Source: CBDIHP01 sp965279195
GTDB lineage: Bacteria; Planctomycetota; Planctomycetia; Isosphaerales; Isosphaeraceae
Assembly (NCBI GenBank): GCA_965279195.1
Contig: CBDIHP010000048.1
Span: forward strand, 543,888 to 607,887
Length of the DNA stretch: 64,000 nucleotides
Direction: 5' to 3'
Part shown: piece by piece, positions 16,704-25,286 of the stretch
Numbering within the stretch: the stretch's first letter is position 1
Layout of the letters: each line of letters opens with the position of its first letter
Notes under the pieces: generated by a model
Told to the model about the DNA's origin: nothing
Database searches by the model: none
The model's input: the letters and a program-made list of their open reading frames with translations, nothing else
Program-made: the position numbers and the translations under genes

Positions 16704-17114
16704 TCAGGTCGGGCTAAGGACGGTCGTGGTTTCGGTCGGCGGGTAGAGGTAAATCCCTTCCACGCTGAGGTTCCCGAACCGGGGGCCGCCCCACGGCAGC
16801 GGCGAGATGTGGGGATACCTCCGCCTGAGGTCGAGCGCCGCGAGCGTGACCGGGTCGTCCCCGGGGATCACGTTGACCTTGAACGGGTCGAAGTAGGGAT
16901 TGTGGATGTCCCTGGACGCCTCGAGCACGCGGCGGTACGCCTCCCTCACCGATTCATGAGTGAACTGATCGGAGGCAACGTAGAGGAACCAGCGCGCGTC
17001 GTCGTGGCTCTCCTTGAGCCAGAATGCGGCGGAGATGGGGACGGAGCGGGCCAGGCGTTCCACGAACTCCCACCCCGCCTCGATGACCGGAATTTCCAGC
17101 TTTTCCTCGGACAT
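16704..17114 (-). CDS. Unknown protein paired with a HEPN gene
   Basis: A 136-residue soluble protein beginning MSEEKLEIPVIEAGWEFVER. Its middle reads FWLKESHDDARWFLYVASDQ, and a later segment is PYFDPFKVNVIPGDDPVT followed by ALDLRRRYPHISPLPWGGPR. The end is strand-rich (LSVEGIYLYPP). I do not recognise a named family. The start at 17114 was chosen because it directly follows CCCGGGGGTGCCC and the frame upstream overlaps the HEPN gene in a meaningless composition. Only 26 bases separate it from the HEPN gene, so the two are almost certainly co-transcribed. It might be a cognate partner or antitoxin, which is inference from position. Confidence 0.65.
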   Translation of the reverse strand: MSEEKLEIPVIEAGWEFVERLARSVPISAAFWLKESHDDARWFLYVASDQFTHESVREAYRRVLEASRDIHNPYFDPFKVNVIPGDDPVTLAALDLRRRYPHISPLPWGGPRFGNLSVEGIYLYPPTETTTVLSPT

Positions 17115-17140
17115 GGGCACCCCCGGGAGCACGGTGGGAT

Positions 17141-17566
17141 TCACCAGTGGGCCTGGATCCAGGCGAAGAGGCCATCGTGAGGAGCCGTGACCGCCTTGTG
17201 AATCGCCTCGGCCTCGGCCTGGCTCTTCTGTTGATAGCGGGATTCGGGCTGCCACATCTTGACGATTTCCCAGTTGATATTCAGCGCCTCTCGGCCGGGT
17301 GTTGTCCGGTCGGCTTCCAGGACTGTCAGCAAACCGATGGCCCGGAGAAGGTCGGGGAAGCTGTGCGTGAAGACACGGATCGCGAAGTTCTTGTCCGGGA
17401 ACTCGTACTGGTTGACCTGCTTGGCGACGCACGCCTTGATGGCACACTCGATAACATAGCCGGCCAGGTAGTAGGCGGCCGACCAGCGTTGCGCGGCCAG
17501 GAGGGCGGCCACGTCGTCGATACGATCCTGGGAGAGCCGCTGGAGATCCGCCCGGTTCATTGCCAT
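17141..17566 (-). CDS. HEPN-domain protein
   Basis: A 141-residue all-alpha protein. The segment WSAAYYLAGYVIECAIKACV is the classical HEPN helix with its aromatic/glycine pattern, followed by FPDKNFAIRVFTHSFPDLL. The strict HEPN RNase signature (Arg, four to six residues, His) is not obvious. RVFTH has only three residues between Arg and His, so nuclease activity is doubtful. HEPN proteins act in toxin-antitoxin modules, abortive infection and RNA processing, often paired with a small partner gene. Here the partner would be the gene at 16704-17114. The pair interrupts a co-directional redox gene group. Confidence 0.75.
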   Translation of the reverse strand: MAMNRADLQRLSQDRIDDVAALLAAQRWSAAYYLAGYVIECAIKACVAKQVNQYEFPDKNFAIRVFTHSFPDLLRAIGLLTVLEADRTTPGREALNINWEIVKMWQPESRYQQKSQAEAEAIHKAVTAPHDGLFAWIQAHW

Positions 17567-17638
17567 CGTCTCCGACCGGAATGATCCCGGGCGGCCACTC
17601 TTCGCTGGAATTCTGTCGGGTCAGCCAACCCTCGGGGG

Positions 17639-19327
17639 TCACTTCTCTCCCTCGCCCCCGCCCCCATCGGCCTTGGCCTTGGGCTTGGAGTCGGATTCGA
17701 GCGGGGGCAGGGTGGCGGGGATGGCCTTGACCATCTCCTTCACGAACGCCTCGGCCTTGGCCTTTTCGGTGGCACCATTGATGCCGCCGACGGAATTCCC
17801 CTTGCGGAAGACGACGTCGACCAGACCGATGTTCTCGCTGATCAGGACCTGATCGGCGCCCTCGTACTTGGCCTCGGACGTCTTGGCGCCGTCCTGCTTG
17901 ACGGTCTTGGCGTACTTCTCCAGGACCTCCCTGGCGGCCTCGGGGGTCTGGTAGGGGCGGATGAAGCCGAGCCAGGTGTCCTTGCCGTCCTTGTAGTCGG
18001 CCATGAAGACGTCGGTCAGGAAGCTGAACGCGAAGACGTCCTCGGCGACGTACTTGGGGGCCGTCTTGCCCGATTTCTCGGGCAGCAGCTTGAACAGCGT
18101 GTCGGCCGTCGAGAATTTCTGGCTCCCCGCGACGGCTTCGGCCGGCTTCTGCTGCGCGGCGACCTTCCTGGCGATCTCCAGCGCGAAGTCGGAGAACGCC
18201 TTGTCGTCCCGGGTCGAGACGATCTGCGTGTAGTAGGGGCCGGCGTGGAACAGGGTCGAGCCGGCGGCGGTGTAGCCCTCGGTGCCGACCGGGATCAGCT
18301 TGGCGTCGTCGGGCTTCTCCGAGCCGTACTTGCCGAGCGCCTTGAGCGAGTCGGCCATCTCGAAGATGTAGATCTGGACCTCGTTCGACTCGTCGCCGGC
18401 GGGGTGGAAGTAGGTGTAGGCCATGCCCACCACGCTGTACTGGACGAAGCTCTCCGCGCGGCCGTCGATCTTCTCGAAGAGGTTCTCGGCGTTGAACGTC
18501 TCCAGGTGCTTCTCGCCCGACTTGCCGACGACCCAGCCCTTGGGCAGGTCGACCAGCGGGAGCATCTTCGCGATCTTCTTCTGGGGCGCGGGGACCGAGG
18601 CGATCTCGGCCTCGGCCGTCGCCGGGGCCAGGGCACCCGGGGCGGCGGCAGGAGCCGGCGTGGTCGGGGCGGCGGCGACCGGGACGGGCGCGGGTGCGAC
18701 CGGGGCGACGGGCGCGGCGGAGGCGATCATGGTGCCCGGGGGCACGACGCTGGCCCGCGGGCCGTTGGCGATCGCGGCCGGCGGGGCGGTGAAGTCGATG
18801 AGCTGCTGCGGGCCGTCGAGCCCGACCGACTGCCGGACGCCCGCGAGGCTGTTGAGCACCCCCGGCATCGTCTGGGCGACGGCCGGCGAGCCGACCGAGG
18901 CGTTCCGCAGGGTGATCATCGACTCGTCGAGCTTCTTGACCCCGTTGACGAGATTCTTCTCCTTCTCGGCAAGCGACTTGGCCTGGGCGACGAGGGCGTC
19001 GTTGAGGGACTTGAGGTCGTTGTAGCTGCGGCCCTGGTCGATGACCGACCAGGTGTGGTTGGGGTCGTAGGCGTAGCGGTTGGCGTCGAACCGGTCGCTC
19101 TTGATGACGAGCGCGGCGAAGATCGCCGGGATGCCCATGACGAGCAGCATCCCCGTGATGATCGAGACGAAGGTGGGCTTGAGATTGATCCGCCCGCGGC
19201 GGGCGGCGAACCAGTCGAGCCGGCCGAGGATGGCGAACGCGATCGGCGTCGAGGCGAAGGCGATGAGGGCCGCGCCCAGCGCCAGACCCTTGATCGGGTC
19301 GGCCGTGAAGTATTCCTGGAGCGTCAC
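17639..19327 (-). CDS. DUF6599-like membrane protein
   Basis: A 562-residue protein. Two hydrophobic helices lie near the N-terminus (GLALGAALIAFASTPIAFAI and TFVSIITGMLLVMGIPAIFA). A short coiled coil follows (SLNDALVAQAKSLAEKEKNL), then an Ala/Pro linker at about 200-245. The C-terminal domain contains LPLVDLPKGWVVGKSGEKHL and ENLFEKIDGRAESFVQYSVV. I associate the FEKIDGRAE-type segment with DUF6599 proteins that occur beside DUF362 and 4Fe-4S genes, from memory and not verified. The C-terminal domain is probably extracytoplasmic. Being first in the minus-strand group, it likely carries the operon promoter upstream of 19327. Confidence 0.7.
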   Translation of the reverse strand: MTLQEYFTADPIKGLALGAALIAFASTPIAFAILGRLDWFAARRGRINLKPTFVSIITGMLLVMGIPAIFAALVIKSDRFDANRYAYDPNHTWSVIDQGRSYNDLKSLNDALVAQAKSLAEKEKNLVNGVKKLDESMITLRNASVGSPAVAQTMPGVLNSLAGVRQSVGLDGPQQLIDFTAPPAAIANGPRASVVPPGTMIASAAPVAPVAPAPVPVAAAPTTPAPAAAPGALAPATAEAEIASVPAPQKKIAKMLPLVDLPKGWVVGKSGEKHLETFNAENLFEKIDGRAESFVQYSVVGMAYTYFHPAGDESNEVQIYIFEMADSLKALGKYGSEKPDDAKLIPVGTEGYTAAGSTLFHAGPYYTQIVSTRDDKAFSDFALEIARKVAAQQKPAEAVAGSQKFSTADTLFKLLPEKSGKTAPKYVAEDVFAFSFLTDVFMADYKDGKDTWLGFIRPYQTPEAAREVLEKYAKTVKQDGAKTSEAKYEGADQVLISENIGLVDVVFRKGNSVGGINGATEKAKAEAFVKEMVKAIPATLPPLESDSKPKAKADGGGGEGEK

Positions 19328-19600
19328 GACGAGCCTCGAATTCCCAGCGGGCCCTTCCCGGTCGCCCCGGCACCATCCGGACGGCCGGCCCCGGCCTTGA
19401 TATTATTGAACAACGGTTGCACGGTCAGGTGAGCGATTATATCGGTCGCGGAGGCGGTGCGGCAACGACGTTGTCCGGGGGGCGAAGCGGGCGGCGGGCG
19501 GGAATCGGGCGAATCCCCACGTGTCCGCTCGACACCCCGCCCGACCGCATCCTATGTTGGAAGGAGAGGGGCCCTCGCGGCTCCCAGGATAGGAGGGGCT

Positions 19601-19948
19601 GTGAAGACCGTGCAGATCGAGATCCCGGAGGAACTGGAATCCCAGCTGCGGACGCTGGCCGGCGACCGGGGGCTGTCGCTCCAGGCCCTCCTGGTGGAAT
19701 TCGCCAGGCGCGAGACTTCTGCCGGGGACTCGGCGAACGCCGTATCCCGCTCAGACCCGCTGGCGGCCGAGATCCATCGGCTCCAGAGCCGGAGCGAGGC
19801 CGAGATCGAGGCTGTCCTCGCCCGATCGATCCGCAAGCCGATCCGGCCTTTGCCGCCGGGCGAGACCCTGTCCGACGTCATCGAGGGAAAATGGCCCGGG
19901 ACGGAGACCGACCAGGAGATCGCCGAGGCACTTGAGCGGTTGTCTTGA
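19601..19948 (+). CDS. VapB-like antitoxin of a PIN toxin module
   Basis: A 115-residue protein starting with GTG at 19601, which follows an ideal AGGAGG ribosome site. Frames that begin further upstream are GC noise. The N-terminus VKTVQIEIPEELESQLRTLA resembles a ribbon-helix-helix DNA-binding strand and helix. The C-terminal half (SRSEAEIEAVLARSIRKPIR, then GKWPGTETDQEIAEALERLS) is acidic, as expected for a toxin-wrapping tail. The stop lies three bases before the PIN toxin gene. It should neutralise the toxin and autorepress the operon, which is inference from organisation. Confidence 0.78.
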   Translation: MKTVQIEIPEELESQLRTLAGDRGLSLQALLVEFARRETSAGDSANAVSRSDPLAAEIHRLQSRSEAEIEAVLARSIRKPIRPLPPGETLSDVIEGKWPGTETDQEIAEALERLS

Positions 19949-19951
19949 ACC

Positions 19952-20392
19952 ATGCCCAGACCCGATCTGCTCGACACAAACCTTCTGGTGCACTGGATCC
20001 GAGGGAGTCCGCTCTGGGATCGGGTCCGGGATCGTTACCAGCCTCTGGGGGCATCCGCTCGGACCCTCATCTCCGTCGTGACGGTCGGCGAACTGCAGTC
20101 GCTCGCGCTTCAGTTCCGCTGGGGGGGTGACAAACTCGACCAGATGCAGTTCCTTCTGCAGCACATGGACGCCGTCTCGATCGATGCCCCGGAGATCCTC
20201 ATGATCTACGCGGTCATCGACTCTCAAGCTGCCCGAATTGGCCGGCCTCTCGGCAAGAACGACGCCTGGATCGCCGCCACCGCGACGGCCACCGGGGCCG
20301 TCCTGCTCACGACGGATCGCGACTTCGACCGCATCGACCTGCCGGGTTTCTCCCACCACTGCATCGACCTGGACGGCGCCTCGCAGGCGTGA
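19952..20392 (+). CDS. vapC: PIN-domain toxin (VapC-like ribonuclease)
   Basis: A 146-residue PIN domain protein with the acidic catalytic residues in place: D in LLDTNLLVHW (residue 8), E in VTVGELQSLAL, D in GKNDAWIAATA and D in TTDRDFD near the C-terminus. PIN toxins are Mg-dependent endoribonucleases that usually cut tRNA or rRNA. The gene is the second of a two-gene operon with the small antitoxin gene immediately upstream. Length is normal for VapC. The RNA target cannot be predicted. Confidence 0.92.
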   Translation: MPRPDLLDTNLLVHWIRGSPLWDRVRDRYQPLGASARTLISVVTVGELQSLALQFRWGGDKLDQMQFLLQHMDAVSIDAPEILMIYAVIDSQAARIGRPLGKNDAWIAATATATGAVLLTTDRDFDRIDLPGFSHHCIDLDGASQA

Positions 20393-20474
20393 TGGCCTCG
20401 TGCCGTGAGTCACCCGGACTCTTCGGTTTCGTATCGCCCTCAACGAATCCACCTCGTATCCGTTGAGATCGACA

Positions 20475-21815
20475 ATGATGCCTCGAATTTGCGTGTCCCT
20501 GTGCCTCGCGGTTGGCTGTCTATTCAGCACAAACCGGGCCTTCGCTGGCGAGACGCCGGGTCGGACGCCCGCGACGGTCGCCGAGGCCGTCAAGGCGCTC
20601 GACCTGGCGAAGCTCCCCCTGCTCGAAGGGGCCAAGGCCCCGGGCGAGCGTAATGCGGCGAGCCTCAGTTACGAGGCACCCAAGGCGACGCCCGACGCGT
20701 ATGCGTTCTGCAAGGACCTCCTCACCAGGCAGGGCTGGAAGGAGGCCGGCGAGGCGTCGGTGATGAAGGAGTCGGCGAGTTCGACCTTCGTCAAGGACGG
20801 ATATGTCCTCTCCTTCATGGCGTATGACTCGGGCAAGCCGGGGATCACCTCCCTCAGCCTCCGGATGCTCGGGAATATCGATCTCACGGCACTCCCCAGG
20901 CCCGCCGGCACGAAGCCGTTCTACGAAGGCGCCTCGAGCGCGATGTACCTGGCCGATGGGACCGTCGAGGACGCGGCGAAGGCCGTCCGCGACGGACTGC
21001 TCAAGGCGGGCTGGGAGCCCTACGGGGAGGCCGGGGACGTCTGCTACTTCAAGCGGAACGCCATCAAGCTCTCCGCCCGGGTCCTGGCCGCACCCGCCCA
21101 GGCGGGCAAGACGATGATCGACTTCAGCGCGGTCCTCATGGCCGCCGACCTCCCCGCGCCGGTCGACGCGACCCGGGTCCAGTACTCCGACGAGCCGGCC
21201 CAGCTCTCGGCCGACGCCCCGGGCACCCAGGACGACGTCGTCGCCTTCTACAAGGAGCGGCTCGGCTCCGCCGGATGGAAGCCGACCACCCCGAAGCCCT
21301 TCAAGTCGGGCTTCCGCAACGTGATCCTCTTCCGGAACCCCGAGAAGGAGATGATCCGCCTCGAACTCGGGGCCTTCGAGGGCCAGACCCGCTACCTCCT
21401 GCGCAAGGAGTCGGCCGAGGCCGTCGCCAAGGCGGAGGCGAGGGTCGATGCGATCCGCAAGAACGTCGAGGGCCGCCCTGGGGCGATGGCCGGGGCGGGC
21501 CGGGCGAAGAAGGTCGAGCCGAAGCTGACGATCCCTCTCCCCGAGGGGGCCGAGAAGGTCACCCTCCGGGCCCACACGCTCCGGTTCCAGGTCCCCCGGG
21601 GCAAGGTCCTGCCGCAGATCGACGGCTATCGCACGACCTTCCTCAAGGACGGCTGGAAGGAGCTGACCTCCGTGCTCCAGGAGACGGCCGGCAACCTCAC
21701 GTTGAAAAAGGGCGGGATGTCGCTCTCGATCAGCTACATCGACACCGGCTTCCTCCCCGGGGAGATCTCGATCCTCGCCGGCGGGGCCGAACTGGAGACC
21801 TCGCCCGCCCGCTGA
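20475..21815 (+). CDS. Secreted hypothetical protein with repeated alpha/beta domains
   Basis: A protein of about 446 residues with an N-terminal signal peptide (RICVSLCLAVGCLFSTNRAF, then the AGET cleavage region). The mature part has at least three related segments in which an RQGWKEAGE, KAGWEPYGE, SAGWKPTT or KDGWKELT stretch follows a helix and precedes a strand pair. That points to a tandemly repeated small domain. No family name is recognised and no catalytic motif is visible. The ATG at 20475 was preferred over the TTG at 20463 because the signal peptide starts there. A strong stem-loop at 21829-21851 follows the stop. Confidence 0.75.
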   Translation: MMPRICVSLCLAVGCLFSTNRAFAGETPGRTPATVAEAVKALDLAKLPLLEGAKAPGERNAASLSYEAPKATPDAYAFCKDLLTRQGWKEAGEASVMKESASSTFVKDGYVLSFMAYDSGKPGITSLSLRMLGNIDLTALPRPAGTKPFYEGASSAMYLADGTVEDAAKAVRDGLLKAGWEPYGEAGDVCYFKRNAIKLSARVLAAPAQAGKTMIDFSAVLMAADLPAPVDATRVQYSDEPAQLSADAPGTQDDVVAFYKERLGSAGWKPTTPKPFKSGFRNVILFRNPEKEMIRLELGAFEGQTRYLLRKESAEAVAKAEARVDAIRKNVEGRPGAMAGAGRAKKVEPKLTIPLPEGAEKVTLRAHTLRFQVPRGKVLPQIDGYRTTFLKDGWKELTSVLQETAGNLTLKKGGMSLSISYIDTGFLPGEISILAGGAELETSPAR

Positions 21816-21828
21816 CTTCGAAACGAAG

Positions 21829-21851
21829 ACGGCCCGCGCGGGGCGGGCCGT
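21829..21851. terminator. Bidirectional terminator hairpin
   Basis: ACGGCCCGC (21829-21837) and GCGGGCCGT (21843-21851) form a perfect 9-base stem with a 5-base loop. It lies between the convergent ends of the secreted-protein gene (stop at 21815) and the M56 peptidase gene (stop at 21892). Confidence 0.7.
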
Positions 21852-21891
21852 CGGTCGGCGGTGAGTCGCGGGGCTCACCGGAGGGACAGGC

Positions 21892-23898
21892 TCAGCGACT
21901 CACCTTTTCCTTCTTGAGGGCTTCCAGCTCCTTGAGGATCTGGGTCAGCTTCTTCTCCATCTCGTCGATCCGCTTCTCCGACTTGTCGGCCTTCGCCGCC
22001 TGGATACCCCGGAGGGTGATCGCGGGGGGGACGGGCGGCACCGGCGGGACGGGCGGCACCGGGGCGACGAAGATCCTGGGCTTGCCGTCCGCGTTGAGCG
22101 AATCGACCCGGACTTCCATCTTCGGCTGCTGGCCGGGCTTGGTCTCGATCCGGCGGACGATAACCTTGCCGTCCTCGTTCGACGTCACGAAGTTGGAGTC
22201 GCTGGAGATGGTGTTGCCGATGATGGCCATCCGGCCGCCCATGGATTTGGCCTGCAACTCGGCGAACTTCTGGGCGGCCTCGGCCAGCTTCTTCTGGGCG
22301 GCTTCGAGTTCGGCCTTCGCCTTCTTCAACTCGGGGCTGGCCTTCTCTTCCAGCACCTTGCCCTCCCGGATCATGTCGTCTTCGGTCGAGAACACGAAGG
22401 TCTTGGCCCGGATCTCCTTGGCCTCGGCGCGGACCTTGTCGGCCTCGGCGCGGGCCTTGTCGGCGGCGGCGCGGCCCTTCTCGGCGGCGGCGCGGGCCTC
22501 GACCTTGATCTCGGCGATCTGGTCCTCGGTCAGCGGGACGCCGCGACGCTCGATCGTGATCCGCTTCTTCGGCTGCTCCTTGACCTTGTCGGCCTTATCC
22601 TTCTTGCCTTTTTTCTCCTTCACGGCCTTGTCATCGTCGTCGTCATCATCGTCGTCCTCGTCATCGACGACGACGGCGATCTTGGCCTCGATCGGCTTGG
22701 TTTCAGTGAACCGGACCTCGGCGACGGTGGGCTTGCCCTCGACGACCTTCGCGGTCTGCTGGGCGGCGAGTGGGGAGAACGGCAGGAGCGCGGCGCCGAG
22801 GCCGAGGAGGGTGAGGCGGGTCAGCGGCGAGAGGCCCTTGGGGGCGATGCCGGTCAGGATCATGCTGAGTCTCCGTTTCCAGGGTTCCACGGGGGAGATC
22901 GCGCTCGCCGCAGGCGGGGCGAACGGCCGAGAATCCGCGAGAAAGTCCAGGGTTTCGAGCAGGGCGCGGGCGTAGTCCTTCTTGGAGCCCGGCAGGGACC
23001 AGAGCACCCAGGCGTCGCAGCAGAGTTCCTCCGCCTCGCGGAGGCCGTGCCGCGCCCACCAGACGATCGGGTTCCACCAGAACAGGGCCGTGGCGGCCAG
23101 TTCCAATAGCCGGACCCAGTGGTCCTTCCGCCTCACGTGCGCCAGCTCGTGAGTGAGCAACGTGTCGCGCTGGGCTTCATCCAGTTGGGCCCAGAGCTCG
23201 ATGGGGAGCAGCACCCTGGCCCGGCCGTCCAGGGCCCAGACCGAGGGAGACATCGCGCCGGGGACCATCCAGACCCCGGGCGACCGCTCCAGGCCGATCC
23301 GACGCGCCAGGGCGTCGGCCCGCTCCTGGAGCCGTTCCGTCGCCGGCTTCGCCGACCGGAGCAGCGTGCGGAAGCTCATGACCCGGCAGGCCACGAGGCC
23401 CGCATAGATCACGATCCCCGCCAGCCACACCCCGCCGACGACCGGCCGCCACGCTGTCGCCCACCACCAAGGGGGCGAGGTGAACGCCGTCAGGCTCACC
23501 GACGCCTCCTCGAAGGGGGCGTCGAGTCGCCATTCGGTCGACGCGGACCCTTGCGGGTCCTCACACGCCTCGGCCTCGGCGACCTCGGCCAGGTCGAGGA
23601 CCTCCACCGTCCCCGGCAGGTCCCGGAAGACCAGCGTGTCCGCCCGGGCGGACGCGCCGATCGAGTTCTCGGGCCGGGTCACGACGGCGACTTCTTCCAT
23701 CTGGCCCGGCTCCCCCGTCGGGGACCAGCCCAGGGGAACGCCCCACAGCGGCGGGGTCACGAGTTTGAGCAGGACCAGCAGCCAGAGGCTGTGCGCCAGC
23801 GCGGGCCTCCGGGCGTAGCGTCCCGCCAGGGCCGCCACCACCGCCAGGGCCGCCGCCATCGCCGCATTGCTCAGGCCGATCTCGAGGAGCGAAGTCAT
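21892..23898 (-). CDS. BlaR1/MecR1-like M56 family membrane metallopeptidase
   Basis: A 668-residue protein. The N-terminal region has membrane helices (SNAAMAAALAVVAALAGRYA and ALAHSLWLLVLLKLVTPPLW, plus one near VVGGVWLAGIVIYAGLVACR). The zinc motif is HELAHVRRKDHW, with EAEELCCDAWVL supplying the downstream ligand. The C-terminal half departs from BlaR1: a run of about ten Asp residues, then a Lys-rich stretch. A long alanine/glutamate coiled coil follows, with repeats of the type KARAEADKVRAEAKEIRAKT, and then a PVPPVPPVPPVPPAI segment. No penicillin-sensor domain is seen. M56 proteins usually cleave a BlaI-type repressor, but no blaI gene is adjacent. ATG 23898 was chosen over the GTG at 23913. 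Confidence 0.85.
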   Translation of the reverse strand: MTSLLEIGLSNAAMAAALAVVAALAGRYARRPALAHSLWLLVLLKLVTPPLWGVPLGWSPTGEPGQMEEVAVVTRPENSIGASARADTLVFRDLPGTVEVLDLAEVAEAEACEDPQGSASTEWRLDAPFEEASVSLTAFTSPPWWWATAWRPVVGGVWLAGIVIYAGLVACRVMSFRTLLRSAKPATERLQERADALARRIGLERSPGVWMVPGAMSPSVWALDGRARVLLPIELWAQLDEAQRDTLLTHELAHVRRKDHWVRLLELAATALFWWNPIVWWARHGLREAEELCCDAWVLWSLPGSKKDYARALLETLDFLADSRPFAPPAASAISPVEPWKRRLSMILTGIAPKGLSPLTRLTLLGLGAALLPFSPLAAQQTAKVVEGKPTVAEVRFTETKPIEAKIAVVVDDEDDDDDDDDDKAVKEKKGKKDKADKVKEQPKKRITIERRGVPLTEDQIAEIKVEARAAAEKGRAAADKARAEADKVRAEAKEIRAKTFVFSTEDDMIREGKVLEEKASPELKKAKAELEAAQKKLAEAAQKFAELQAKSMGGRMAIIGNTISSDSNFVTSNEDGKVIVRRIETKPGQQPKMEVRVDSLNADGKPRIFVAPVPPVPPVPPVPPAITLRGIQAAKADKSEKRIDEMEKKLTQILKELEALKKEKVSR

Positions 23899-23962
23899 GA
23901 GACGAGTCCCCACCCCACCCGGTCGCCCAACTCCCGCGAAGGCCCCAACCCGCTGTTTTGGG

Positions 23963-23988
23963 CCTTAGACAGAATGTCTGGACTAAGG
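23963..23988. promoter_or_regulatory. Dyad upstream of the M56 peptidase gene
   Basis: CCTTAG (23963-23968) and CTAAGG (23983-23988) flank ACAGAATGTCTGGA, an imperfect dyad placed about 65 bases before the peptidase start. BlaI-type repressors bind dyads in this position, so it is a candidate operator. The match to a known operator consensus is weak. Confidence 0.3.
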
Positions 23989-24158
23989 GTAAGACAAGCG
24001 GTCTGACCTGTCAAGTTGTTTCCGTGAGAGAATTCGGAGGGCTTGCATCCGACCCGACAGGCCGGGGGCGTTGACCGGCGCGCAGGCCGGCCGATAGCAT
24101 GGTGGGGGTGATTCGTCGAAGACCCTGGAAAATTGCGACAACCCGAGGGGACGTCCGG

Positions 24159-25223
24159 ATGGATGTGGCGAGGTCAGCCCTGCCCGCGACGTCGGCCCTG
24201 GCCCGATCGCTCCGCGACGAGCCGAAGACCTACCGATCGCTCCGCGAACCCGAGCCCGGTGACTGGGTGGGGATCGTGGCCAACCCCGCCTCGGGCATCG
24301 GCATGGGCAAGCGGGCGGTCGAGCGACTCGCCGCCGCCCTCGAACGCCGAGGCCTGACCGCCCGCATCGGCTGGACCCTGGAAGAACGGGCCTCGATCGT
24401 GGCCGAATCCCGGGTCGATCCGACCTGCCGGGCCGTGGTCGCCGCCGGCGGCGACGGCACCGTCTCGGGACTCATCAACGAACGTCCGGGCGCTCCGATC
24501 TGCGTCCTCAAGGCCGGGACGGAAAACCTCTTCGCCGGGCACTTCGGCTTCCGCCGCAGGGCGGAATCCCTCGCCGAGACGATCTACCAGGGCAAGGTCA
24601 TGCCCCTGGACCTCGGCGTGGCCGGCGGCCGGCTGTTCTCGCTCATGGCCGGGTTCGGGTTCGATGCCGACGTCGTCACCCGCCACCACAAGGCCCGGGT
24701 CCGCACCGGCCGCGTCCGCCCGACCAACCGCGCGGCCTACGTCGAGCCCGTCCTCGTCTCCAGCTTCACCTATCCGTTCCCGCCCATCCGTGCCACCATT
24801 GAGGCCGGCGACGCCCAGGGGATCGACGAAGCCGAGACCCTCGTGGGCACGACGGCCTTCCTCTTCAACCTGCCTCGCTACGCCCTCGGGCTCCCCTTCG
24901 CCCCTTCGGCCCTGGGCGACGACGGCTGGCTCGACCTCGTCGTCTTCCGCGACGCCGGGGCCTTGCGCGCCCTGCACTACCTCTGGCTCGTCCTCTGGCG
25001 GCAGCACCTGAACCGCCCGGACGTGCAGCACCGTCGCGTGAGGAAGGTCGCCATCTCGGCCGAAGCGGTCGTCCCCGTCCAGCTCGACGGCGACCCCGGC
25101 GGCCTCGTCGCCTCCGCCGGCCTCGCCAGCCCCTGGATCATCGAGGCCGTCCCCCACGCCATCGAGGTCGTCGTCCCGACGTCCTACATCCGGACCCATC
25201 GGAAGCAACTCGAATCTCAGTAA
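24159..25223 (+). CDS. Diacylglycerol/sphingosine kinase-like lipid kinase
   Basis: A protein of about 354 residues of the DAGK_cat (YegS/LCB5) family. Motifs in order are IVANPASGIGMGKRAVERLA near residue 55, AAGGDGTVSGLINE (nucleotide loop) and LKAGTENLFAGHFG, followed by LDLGVAGGRLFSLMAGFGFD. The VVPVQLDGDPGG segment at the C-terminus is also typical. These enzymes phosphorylate a lipid hydroxyl with ATP, and the substrate here is not evident. The ATG at 24159 was chosen because GAGGGGACG precedes it; an earlier in-frame ATG at 24099 adds 20 basic residues. It diverges from the M56 peptidase gene. Confidence 0.87.
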   Translation: MDVARSALPATSALARSLRDEPKTYRSLREPEPGDWVGIVANPASGIGMGKRAVERLAAALERRGLTARIGWTLEERASIVAESRVDPTCRAVVAAGGDGTVSGLINERPGAPICVLKAGTENLFAGHFGFRRRAESLAETIYQGKVMPLDLGVAGGRLFSLMAGFGFDADVVTRHHKARVRTGRVRPTNRAAYVEPVLVSSFTYPFPPIRATIEAGDAQGIDEAETLVGTTAFLFNLPRYALGLPFAPSALGDDGWLDLVVFRDAGALRALHYLWLVLWRQHLNRPDVQHRRVRKVAISAEAVVPVQLDGDPGGLVASAGLASPWIIEAVPHAIEVVVPTSYIRTHRKQLESQ

Positions 25224-25239
25224 GACTTCCTCAGAATAT

Positions 25240-25284
25240 CTCCAATCCTTCCTCCGTGATCTCTGTGCCTCTGTGGTTCAATCC
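25240..25284. repeat. Solitary arm of a CACAGAG-type small repeat
   Basis: Read on the minus strand it runs AACCACAGAGGCACAGAGAT followed by CACGGAGGAAGGATTGG. This resembles widely scattered intergenic short repeats and is similar in style to the inverted pair at 41565-41648. Only one arm is present. It lies between convergent genes. Confidence 0.4.
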
Positions 25285-25286
25285 TG

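Noticed and set aside
19510..19530. CACGTG near the VapBC promoter
   Set aside because: Flanks do not match parS on either side.
22620..22680. Short tandem GTC/ATC trinucleotide run
   Set aside because: It encodes the Asp run of the M56 protein and is not a CRISPR or satellite.
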